A stretch of 5,199 nt of DNA from Marinospirillum sp. (GTDB taxonomy: Bacteria; Pseudomonadota; Gammaproteobacteria; Pseudomonadales; Halomonadaceae), in NCBI GenBank assembly GCA_007119985.1, contig SKOQ01000053.1, forward strand, positions 1 to 5,199, read 5' to 3'. Every line of letters starts with the position of its first letter. The first letter of the stretch is position 1. Positions 1 through 5,199 of this stretch are shown piece by piece. A model generated the notes under the pieces. That model saw nothing but the letters and a program-made list of their open reading frames with translations. It did not search any database and was not told the DNA's origin. The translations under genes and the position numbers were made by a program.

Positions 1-301
1 CAGCCGAAATGGAGTCACAGAAGAACTCGTCACAGGCATTCAAAGTATGCGCATTCATTATGGTGAAGGTGCAAATCAAGTTGATACTTATGTTAGAGCC
101 AATTCTGTCAATGATTGGGATGATGTCAGGGCTATACGCATTCAACTCATTGCAGTAGGCGAACCGACGAACATCTCGGATGGTAGCCAGAGTCATCGCC
201 TATTCAACTATAATTCAGCTAATCAAGATATTGCTTTACCTGGCAATCGTATTGGTCAGTCGTTCGTTACAACAGTAGCCCTGAGGAATCGAGTACGATG
301 A
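1..301 (+). CDS. pilW: Minor pilin PilW, C-terminal part (5' end outside window)
   Basis: This is the 3' end of a type IV pilus minor pilin. The reading frame is open from base 2 with no upstream stop, so the gene starts before the window and about 99 residues are visible. The segment EELVTGIQSMRIHYGE matches the conserved PilW 'ELVxGIxxMxxxYG' block. It is followed by a short variable stretch, DWDDVRAIRIQLIA (the usual 'W..V.avri.Ll' strand) and the typical ending FVTTVALRNRVR. In the family, PilW is an inner-membrane prepilin with an N-terminal helix (not visible here) that joins FimU, PilV, PilX and PilE in the priming complex placing PilY1 at the pilus tip. An internal ATG at 47 is in frame but lies inside the conserved block and is not the real start. 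The TGA stop at 299-301 overlaps the pilX ATG, which suggests translational coupling. Identification rests on remembered family motifs and gene order. Confidence 0.9.
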   Translation, partial: SRNGVTEELVTGIQSMRIHYGEGANQVDTYVRANSVNDWDDVRAIRIQLIAVGEPTNISDGSQSHRLFNYNSANQDIALPGNRIGQSFVTTVALRNRVR

Positions 302-777
302 ATAGACAAAACAATCAAAAGGGTGCGGTTTTAATATTCGCGCTTATTTTTATGTTGATTATGTCAGTCGTTGGATTATCGTCAATTCAATCGACTACGG
401 TTCAAGAGCGCCTTTCGGCCAATACGCATGATCGTAATCTTGCTTTTCAGGGAGCTGAAGCAGCGCTAAGGGTCGCTGAGAATGCAATTTTAGCTAATGG
501 CAATATAGGTACTCAAAATGTAAGCTTATCAGCAGTTGAAGCTGTCGACTGGGCTGGCTGGAGTAATGCTACATCCATCAACATAGCAAACTCACCACTT
601 GCTGCTCAGCCCCGTTTTGTCATCCATGACCCCATAAAGCAACGCAGCAATATCAGCAGCAATGAACCTACATTTAGAGATCTTTTTCCAATCACCGCGA
701 GTGCCTCAGGGCAAAGTGTTAGTGATGGTAATGCTTCACCAACCAATGTCGCTCTTAGGTCGTTTTATCTGCGATAA
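298..777 (+). CDS. pilX: Type IV pilus minor pilin PilX
   Basis: This is a 159-residue minor pilin of the PilX family, part of the inner-membrane complex that primes pilus assembly and recruits PilY1. The N-terminus has a short basic leader ending QKG (cleavage predicted after Gly9), then a hydrophobic helix at about 10-30. Next come the PilX signature VQERLSAN (35-42) and AFQGAEAALRVAE (49-61). The middle QPRFVIHD (104-111) and the ending VALRSFYLR also fit the family. Mature position 5 is Phe (F14) rather than the Glu of major pilins; this is usual for Pseudomonas-type PilX and its PilX_N domain, so it is not a defect. There are no cysteines. The start at 298 is supported by the 4-base ATGA overlap with pilW and a GAGGA sequence at 283-287, about 10 bases upstream. 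It should be co-transcribed with pilW and pilY1. Confidence 0.93.
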   Translation: MNRQNNQKGAVLIFALIFMLIMSVVGLSSIQSTTVQERLSANTHDRNLAFQGAEAALRVAENAILANGNIGTQNVSLSAVEAVDWAGWSNATSINIANSPLAAQPRFVIHDPIKQRSNISSNEPTFRDLFPITASASGQSVSDGNASPTNVALRSFYLR

Positions 778-834
778 CCCACTATTTTCCAATGATGTTC
801 CAAGTATTGCGCCATACATCAAGAGAGGTTTGAA

Positions 835-900
835 ATGAAATACTTATATCGGATATTAATTGTCGTTTTATTTATATCCTTTCATACCAGTGTGAGTGCT
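835..900 (+). other. Predicted Sec signal peptide of PilY1
   Basis: The first 22 residues have two basic residues (K2, R6), a hydrophobic core (ILIVVLFISF) and an Ala-type cleavage site, Val-Ser-Ala, before Ser23. This fits signal peptidase I export to the periplasm, as expected for a PilY1 that then joins the pilus tip. No lipobox cysteine is present. The lectin domain begins within a few residues of the predicted cleavage site, so it would be the N-terminus of the mature protein. Confidence 0.85.
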
Positions 901-3900
901 TCAACCAATGTTGCTCCAGATGGTACAGCTAGCCAGTCTTCTACAGGCACTTACTGGGAAGGCGCTACCTTTGGTAATGTGAGAGGCGATGCATGGAAGG
1001 CCATCGATGGTAATCGTAACGGTGTTTTTGGCCAAGGCTCAGTGACACATACAGATTCGACAGGCAATCAATTTGAATGGTGGCATCTAGATTTAGGCGA
1101 TTTCTACGATATATCACGTATTGAAATTTTTAATCGTACCGACTGCTGTGGTAATCGACTTAGAAATGTTCATGTGATGGTTAGCTCAGAACCTTTTACA
1201 TTAGATAGAACCGAGGCCGCGCTTAACAGCAACATTGCTCTATCTAACTCTAATGGCTGGAAAGGACAAGTTGGTGCTAGCCCCGGTAGCAACATAACCT
1301 TTAACAATGTTAATACGGTAGGTCGCTATTTATTGATTCAAAAGGCAGGTCCTAGCCTTAATGACTCTGTTTACATTCAGTTAGCTGAAGTTGAAGTTTA
1401 TGGTGTGAGTGCAGAGAGAGTTAACTTATCTCAAATTCCTTTTGAGGCAGGTGTACAAGTTGATCCCAACATTCTAATGATTCTCGATAACTCTAACACC
1501 ATGGTAGAAGACGTTGATGGAGCGGTAGCGGCCACATGTTCACCTGGCCCTAACGCAAACTGCGAAGCTGGTTCAAGAAGCCCACTCTCCAAGTCCGAGA
1601 TTATTAGAGGCGTAGCCAGAAACATTGTGAACGAGTATGAAGGCCGAATTAACCTAGGCCTAATGTCTTACCAACAACACCCAGTGTCAACGAATAACCG
1701 CAACGCAGGCACCACTACAAACGTGGTACGTTGGAGCTTAGTCGATCGAATCTATGACGTATCCTATAACCCAAGTAATTTTGATCCCAATTTTATTTTC
1801 ACTTTAAACAACTGGGACAGTACAACCAAGAACCAAAGGGTAACCAACCCAGCCGACACCAACCGATTTATTTATTACAACATTAAAGTACCTGGATATT
1901 CATCGGTGCTTAATGCAACCCAGAGTTTCTGTGTTAATAACGAAGCGGGTAATGCATTTCGTGAAGAACCTTTTCGTTTTGACTGTTACGATGTAAAGAC
2001 TGGCACGTCAGATCTACTTAATAGTGGCTATTCAAGTTTTTCCGGATCAACAGATGGCTTTTTATCTGCGAGCGCACGAGCTAGGGGTGTAACCCATTGG
2101 GGTAGACGAATGGTAGGTTTGCCTTACAATCGTGACGAATGGTTAAGCTCCGGTTCGCCAGGGTATGGCTACTTACACCAGCCTATTCGACCCTTAGATG
2201 AAACTCATCGTGACCGCATCCTCACTAAACTTGGTCTAGTGCCCTACTTTGCACCAGGTGCCACCTTGCCCGCAAACATAACTACTGATGCAAACCAACC
2301 AATCATCAATGCCGGACTAGCGCCCCTTCAGGGCACTCTTGAAACTGCAAGAGATTATATGAGAGGGCTAACAGGGACGACTGCTTTTGGAACGGCACAA
2401 GGTTCTGGTAATGCAGCCAATCCTTTACCAAACTCCTGCGGGGTTGACGCAGCTCTCTGGCTAACTGATGGCCTTCCCTCTGCAAGTAGAACAGGCGGTG
2501 TTTATGGTAGCAATGTTGCGCAAGCCTTAGCTGACGCAGTAGCTTCCGCTGCAGACTTTAGATCGACCACCAATGCTGATTTATTTGTCGTCGGTTTTGC
2601 AATGCCACCAACGGTTTCACCAACTCAGTTACAACAACTTGCCCCAGATGAAGGTGATCAGCCCCGAAGTTTCTTAGCAGAGAATGCCGGAGAACTCGAT
2701 GATGCTTTAAGACGTATTTTTGATACCATTATCAGTAATACAGAGCTTAACTCCACCTCAGTGGCGTTAAGCAACAGTTTCTCCGGCCCAAACAACAACG
2801 TATTTATCACCGAGTACTCTAGTAGCAACTGGAGCGGTTCAATTACGTCTAAAAACTTTGCTTCAGATGAAGTCAATTGGGATACGAATAATACCTACCG
2901 CACCACAATAGCCAATACGCCCCTTTATACACTTAATACCACCACCCGAAAAGGTATTCGCCTGCAAACCGATACCCTTGGACAATTGGATGAAATTCAA
3001 CAAGTAGCGTTAAACACCTCACCTTCTAACAACACAGTGGATGGTTTGGCTGCTAGTCGAGTAAGTTGGCTATTAGGTACAAATAACCTGAGTCAGTTTA
3101 GAACCAGACAGAATGCGTTAGGTGCGTTTTTACCCATGGGCGATATCGTCAACTCTGCACCTTTGTTCTACAGCGGTAATCGCTATTTTGGTTATGACCT
3201 CTTACCGGGTTTAGAAGGTAGTCGATATGTAAACTTCAGCAAAAACCAACGGTCACAGGCATTATTTGTAGGTGCCAATGATGGTAAGGTACATGCCTTC
3301 AACCCTGAAAATGGACATCCTTTGTTTGCCTATATGCCAGGTGAGTTTTTAAGACCTGCACATAGTGGTTCAACCGGTGCCGCACAAATCAACTCCTTAA
3401 TGGCTAGAGATTACAACCATCGCTATTATGTCGATGGCAACCTTACCTATTCGGATGCTTACCTAAATGGTACTTGGCAGTCTGTTTTAGTGGGCACTTT
3501 GGGCAACGGTGGTAAAACTGTCTTTGCGTTGAATATTACTGATGTTACAAGCTTTAATCCTACCAATCATGTGATGTGGGAGTTCAATCATCCAGATTTA
3601 GGGTATGGTGTAAGAGACGCCAACATTCTTAGATTGGCGAATGGTGACTGGGTTGCCGTGTTTGGTAACGGCGTTAACTCTGCGAATAATAAAGCAATGC
3701 TTTTTGTGGTTGATCTAGCAACTGGTGATCTGATTAAAACGATTGATACTGGTGCTGGAAGTTTTTCAACTCCTAATGGCTTATCCAGCGTGACAAGTAC
3801 AGACTGGCCAAAACTCAATCTAATATCGACACTTTCCTATGCGGGAGACCTCCTCGGAAATCTCTGGAGGTTTGATCTAAGTTCCAGCAATCCTGATAAT

Positions 3901-4620
3901 TGGTCTGCAACCTTAGTATTCACTGCAACAGATCAAGATGATAAGGGTCAACCTATCACGGCACCACCGCATTTATCAGTACACCCAACTCAAGACAACA
4001 CTTTGATTATCTCGTTGGGAACAGGCAGTTACTTTATGGTAGGTGATAACACAAATAGTGATACGCAGTCTTTCTATGGACTGTATGACCAACCTTACAA
4101 TAGCAATTTTACTCAGATTGATCGCTCTGATCTTCAGGAGCAACAAGTATTTAATACAGAAACCTTATCTGGAAAAGAGGTGCGTCTGGTGACCAACAAT
4201 ACAATAAACAACCACAGAGGTTGGTTTATTGACTTGCCAGAAACTGGGGAACGTGTCATCAGCCAAGCAAGAAGTCCTTTGCGCGGTGTTGCTTCGCGCA
4301 TTATCTTCAACACGCTTATACCTGTGCAAAGTAACGATATCTGCGTACCACCATCACGGGATGGTTTCATTATGGCACTTAATCCGGTCTCTGGTTCGCG
4401 AATAGATGAAGTCATTTTTGATATCAATGAAGATGGGGAATTTGATATAAACGATAAATTTGATGACACTGATATCAGTGGTGTTCGCTTCGGGTCAGGT
4501 GAACAAAGCCAAAGCGCAATTGGTGATGAAACTGAAACTTTTGTTGCAGGAGATGGCTCACAAATCACCATGTCTGATGCGGGTGGATCTACACGAGTTT
4601 CTTGGCAAGAGATTCGCTAA
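835..4620 (+). CDS. pilY1: PilY1 tip adhesin with N-terminal F-type lectin domain
   Basis: This 1261-residue exported protein belongs to the PilY1/PilC family, which sits at the type IV pilus tip and acts in adhesion, surface sensing and pilus extension/retraction. Domains in order: signal peptide (1-22, cleavage after SVSA); F-type lectin domain (about 25-190); a von Willebrand A-like region (about 205-635) starting at VDPNILMILDNSNTM and containing LWLTDG (541-546); and the Neisseria PilC-type propeller (about 760-1165), with ALFVGANDGKVHAF (809-822), YAGDLLGNLWRFDL (1002-1015) and GWFIDLPETGERV (1129-1141). An EF-hand-like loop follows at 1196-1207. The eight cysteines are C104, C105, C235, C243, C366, C384, C535 and C1170. 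AGAGG at 824-828, six bases before the ATG, supports the start. The lectin domain is the unusual part: PilY1 N-termini vary, and the P. aeruginosa protein has no such domain as far as I recall. The family is certain; sugar binding is inferred. Confidence 0.96.
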   Translation: MKYLYRILIVVLFISFHTSVSASTNVAPDGTASQSSTGTYWEGATFGNVRGDAWKAIDGNRNGVFGQGSVTHTDSTGNQFEWWHLDLGDFYDISRIEIFNRTDCCGNRLRNVHVMVSSEPFTLDRTEAALNSNIALSNSNGWKGQVGASPGSNITFNNVNTVGRYLLIQKAGPSLNDSVYIQLAEVEVYGVSAERVNLSQIPFEAGVQVDPNILMILDNSNTMVEDVDGAVAATCSPGPNANCEAGSRSPLSKSEIIRGVARNIVNEYEGRINLGLMSYQQHPVSTNNRNAGTTTNVVRWSLVDRIYDVSYNPSNFDPNFIFTLNNWDSTTKNQRVTNPADTNRFIYYNIKVPGYSSVLNATQSFCVNNEAGNAFREEPFRFDCYDVKTGTSDLLNSGYSSFSGSTDGFLSASARARGVTHWGRRMVGLPYNRDEWLSSGSPGYGYLHQPIRPLDETHRDRILTKLGLVPYFAPGATLPANITTDANQPIINAGLAPLQGTLETARDYMRGLTGTTAFGTAQGSGNAANPLPNSCGVDAALWLTDGLPSASRTGGVYGSNVAQALADAVASAADFRSTTNADLFVVGFAMPPTVSPTQLQQLAPDEGDQPRSFLAENAGELDDALRRIFDTIISNTELNSTSVALSNSFSGPNNNVFITEYSSSNWSGSITSKNFASDEVNWDTNNTYRTTIANTPLYTLNTTTRKGIRLQTDTLGQLDEIQQVALNTSPSNNTVDGLAASRVSWLLGTNNLSQFRTRQNALGAFLPMGDIVNSAPLFYSGNRYFGYDLLPGLEGSRYVNFSKNQRSQALFVGANDGKVHAFNPENGHPLFAYMPGEFLRPAHSGSTGAAQINSLMARDYNHRYYVDGNLTYSDAYLNGTWQSVLVGTLGNGGKTVFALNITDVTSFNPTNHVMWEFNHPDLGYGVRDANILRLANGDWVAVFGNGVNSANNKAMLFVVDLATGDLIKTIDTGAGSFSTPNGLSSVTSTDWPKLNLISTLSYAGDLLGNLWRFDLSSSNPDNWSATLVFTATDQDDKGQPITAPPHLSVHPTQDNTLIISLGTGSYFMVGDNTNSDTQSFYGLYDQPYNSNFTQIDRSDLQEQQVFNTETLSGKEVRLVTNNTINNHRGWFIDLPETGERVISQARSPLRGVASRIIFNTLIPVQSNDICVPPSRDGFIMALNPVSGSRIDEVIFDINEDGEFDINDKFDDTDISGVRFGSGEQSQSAIGDETETFVAGDGSQITMSDAGGSTRVSWQEIR
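907..1404 (+). other. F-type lectin (fucolectin-like) domain in PilY1
   Basis: Residues 25-190 form a discoidin-like fold of the F-type lectin kind. It opens with NVAPDGTASQSST, then AIDGN (56-60), GSVTHT (68-73), WWHLDLG (82-88), IEIFNRTDCCGNRLRNV (96-112) and the closing strand LAEVEVYG (183-190). The family motif H-x(~26)-R-x-D-x(4)-R/K is met by H72, R101, D103 and R108, with 28 residues between H72 and R101. The neighbouring cysteines C104-C105 match the rare vicinal disulfide that packs against fucose in eel agglutinin. Set against eel agglutinin numbering as I remember it, D58, N60, S69 and E185 fall on the calcium ligands, and F65 on an aromatic at the sugar pocket. Function is inferred: calcium-stabilised binding of L-fucose-type glycans. 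A generic F5/8 C domain is less likely because of the RxDCC motif. Confidence 0.9.
1447..2739 (+). other. von Willebrand A-like region of PilY1
   Basis: Residues about 205-635 make up the PilY1 VWA-like region. The first strand and metal loop are PNILMILDNSNTM (211-223), giving D218, S220 and T222 (DxSxT where DxSxS is usual). Later come GRINLGLMSY (270-279) and a long insertion of roughly 200 residues containing YDVSYNPSNFDPNF (307-320), the SPGYGYLHQPI segment (441-451) and NAGLAPLQGTLETARDY (492-508). The far strand is CGVDAALWLTDG (535-546). I recall this long insertion from other gammaproteobacterial PilY1 proteins. The usual 'GLTPL' threonine of the metal site is Ala496 here. Likely disulfide partners are C235/C243 and C366/C384. 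In P. aeruginosa, the VWA region and a cysteine within it are linked to surface sensing. Confidence 0.8.
3112..4329 (+). other. C-terminal PilC/PilY1-type beta-propeller domain
   Basis: Residues about 760-1165 carry repeated blade-like strands: MGDIVNSAPLFYSGN (768-782), FVGANDGKVHAFNPENG (811-827), VLVGTLGNGGKTVFALNITD (884-903), AVFGNGVNSANNKAMLFVVDLATG (941-964), YAGDLLGNLWRFDL (1002-1015) and RGVASRIIFNTLIP (1150-1163). This is the most conserved part of the family (Neisseria PilC domain), known to control pilus extension and retraction. The calcium-binding Dx[DN]xDxxxD loop that normally precedes 'YAGD' is absent; that stretch reads STDWPKLNLISTLS (988-1001). Confidence 0.9.
4420..4455 (+). 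other. EF-hand-like calcium loop near the PilY1 C-terminus
   Basis: Residues 1196-1207, DINEDGEFDIND, form a 12-residue loop with D1196, N1198, D1200, G1201, E1202, D1204 and D1207 at positions 1, 3, 5, 6, 7, 9 and 12. This matches the EF-hand-like DxNxDGxxD pattern. Similar acidic loops occur near the C-terminus of other PilY1 proteins. It is surrounded by further acidic residues (D1210, D1211, D1213) and followed by SGVRFGSG. Calcium binding is predicted from the pattern only. Confidence 0.75.
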
Positions 4621-4647
4621 AACATAATTTAATATCGGGAGAGCTTA

Positions 4648-5103
4648 ATGTTTGAAGCCCATCATAGTGTGAAAGGATTCACACTGATAGAGTTGATGAT
4701 TGTGGTTGCGATTATTGGCATTATAGCTGCCATCGCTTTCCCCAATTATCAAAACAGCATAATCAAATCTAATCGCACCGAGGCTCAAGCGTGCCTGTTA
4801 GAACTTGCTCAGTTTATGGAGCGCTACTATGCTCAGAATGGTCGTTACGATCAAAATCGTGCAACGCCTCCTGTCGCCGTTGCGCTACCCAATTTGCAAT
4901 GTAGGAATAGTCAGAGCAACAATTATCTCTTCAGTCTGGATGGGGGTATTGATGCACTGACGGCAAATAGATTTACATTAAGAGCTGACTTTGTTCCCAA
5001 TAGCAGACAATCAAATGATCGTTGCGGTGTTCTGACTGTCAATCAGGCGGGGGTAAAGGGCGTTATCAATAATAACAACCTAACTGCTCGTGATTGCTGG
5101 TAA
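4648..5103 (+). CDS. pilE: Type IV pilus minor pilin PilE
   Basis: This is a 151-residue type IV prepilin. The leader MFEAHHSVKG ends in Lys-Gly and is followed by FTLIELMIVVAIIGIIAAIA, so prepilin peptidase (PilD) should cut after Gly10 and methylate Phe11; Glu15 is the conserved mature Glu5. The helix continues into EAQACLLELAQFMERYYAQNGRY (45-67), the block typical of gammaproteobacterial PilE. The C-terminal part has FTLRADFV, DRCGVLTVNQAGVKG (124-138) and the ending ARDCW. C126 and C150 should close the C-terminal D-loop disulfide, and C49/C85 could form a second bridge. Its place after pilY1 marks it as the minor pilin of the Pseudomonas/Xanthomonas cluster rather than the major pilin, despite the shared symbol with Neisseria. 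GGGAGAG at 4637-4643 supports the start; the next in-frame Met (M17) lies inside the helix. Confidence 0.95.
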   Translation: MFEAHHSVKGFTLIELMIVVAIIGIIAAIAFPNYQNSIIKSNRTEAQACLLELAQFMERYYAQNGRYDQNRATPPVAVALPNLQCRNSQSNNYLFSLDGGIDALTANRFTLRADFVPNSRQSNDRCGVLTVNQAGVKGVINNNNLTARDCW

Positions 5104-5111
5104 AGCTAAAG

Positions 5112-5148
5112 AACCATAGCAGCTCAGTGTTACTGAGCTGCTATGGTT
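5112..5148 (+). terminator. Perfect 17-bp hairpin, probable shared terminator
   Basis: AACCATAGCAGCTCAGT (5112-5128) and ACTGAGCTGCTATGGTT (5132-5148) are exact reverse complements separated by a 3-base loop (GTT). The hairpin begins 8 bases after the pilE stop codon and ends 9 bases before the stop of a probable convergent gene. On the + strand the following bases are AGGCAGGTTTTA, with a short T-run starting 8 bases after the stem. Read on the - strand, the stem is followed by CTTTAGCTTTA, which is richer in T near the stem. A bidirectional terminator is the simplest reading, but neither side has a textbook U-tract. Confidence 0.75.
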
Positions 5149-5157
5149 AGGCAGGTT

Positions 5158-5199
5158 TTACACCCCCAAATAATCCAACACACCCTCAGCCGCTTTACG
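5158..5199 (-). CDS. C-terminal end of an unidentified convergent gene (partial)
   Basis: On the - strand the window edge reads in frame as RKAAEGVLDYLGV followed by TAA (5158-5160). Thirteen codons are too few to assign a family, and I do not recognise the ending. The case that it is real is indirect: it is an open frame with an amphipathic, helix-like composition, and its stop lies just beyond a hairpin placed as a terminator between convergent genes. In P. aeruginosa the gene after pilE is also convergent (ispH), but this tail gives me no basis for calling it ispH. Confidence 0.5.
   Translation of the reverse strand, partial: RKAAEGVLDYLGV

Noticed and set aside
47..301. Treating the ATG at 47 as the start of a small independent gene
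   Set aside because: The frame is open upstream to base 2, and the upstream residues (EELVTGIQS) belong to the conserved PilW block that runs through this Met.
325..342. Lack of Glu5 in PilX as a sign of a defective pilin
   Set aside because: Pseudomonas-type PilX proteins normally lack Glu5, and the rest of the N-terminal signature is intact.
793..821. TGATGT/ACATCA inverted repeat just upstream of the pilY1 ribosome binding site
   Set aside because: A 6-bp stem with a 17-base loop is weak and expected by chance. No promoter, riboswitch or operator pattern supports it.
1431..3818. Three - strand open frames of 64-76 codons (1431-1625, 2658-2876, 3588-3818)
   Set aside because: All are antisense to pilY1, short and without family features.
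4134..4571. A 145-codon open frame on the - strand inside pilY1
   Set aside because: It lies wholly antisense to a strongly conserved part of pilY1, has no recognisable domain, and its Ser/Pro-rich composition is typical of a shadow frame.
1..5199. Mobile element, CRISPR array, tRNA or rRNA
   Set aside because: The window is filled by a contiguous pilus operon with short gaps. No direct-repeat arrays, transposase or integrase sequences, or structural RNA motifs were seen.

Overview
The window is the distal half of a type IV pilus minor-pilin operon from a gammaproteobacterium. All four genes read on the + strand: the 3' end of pilW, then pilX, pilY1 and pilE. The gene order, and end-to-end similarity to the Pseudomonas/Xanthomonas-type fimU-pilV-pilW-pilX-pilY1-pilE cluster, support the class assignment. 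The base composition is moderately AT-rich, which would suit a marine or aquatic lineage, but I cannot name a genus.

Layout: bases 1-301 hold the last ~99 codons of pilW. pilX (298-777) overlaps it through an ATGA. A 57-base gap with a Shine-Dalgarno sequence leads to the very large pilY1 (835-4620). A 27-base gap with its own GGGAGAG leads to pilE (4648-5103). There is no pilY2 between pilY1 and pilE. A perfect 17-bp inverted repeat (5112-5148) closes the operon. The last ~40 bases read on the - strand as the C-terminal end of a convergent gene that I cannot identify.

How the genes work together (known for the family): the minor pilins PilV, PilW, PilX and PilE, with FimU, form a priming complex in the inner membrane. 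It starts pilus assembly and ends up at the fibre tip, carrying the large exported protein PilY1. PilY1 acts in adhesion, surface sensing and control of pilus extension and retraction.

The outstanding feature is the N-terminus of this PilY1. Directly after the signal peptide it carries an F-type lectin (fucolectin) domain, with the fucose-binding His/Arg/Arg set, the adjacent Cys-Cys pair and the calcium-ligand positions all recognisable. The protein therefore looks like a pilus-tip adhesin predicted to bind fucose-type glycans. The rest of PilY1 also differs from the textbook version: its von Willebrand A-like metal site appears incomplete, the usual calcium loop inside the propeller is missing, and an intact EF-hand-like loop lies near the C-terminus.
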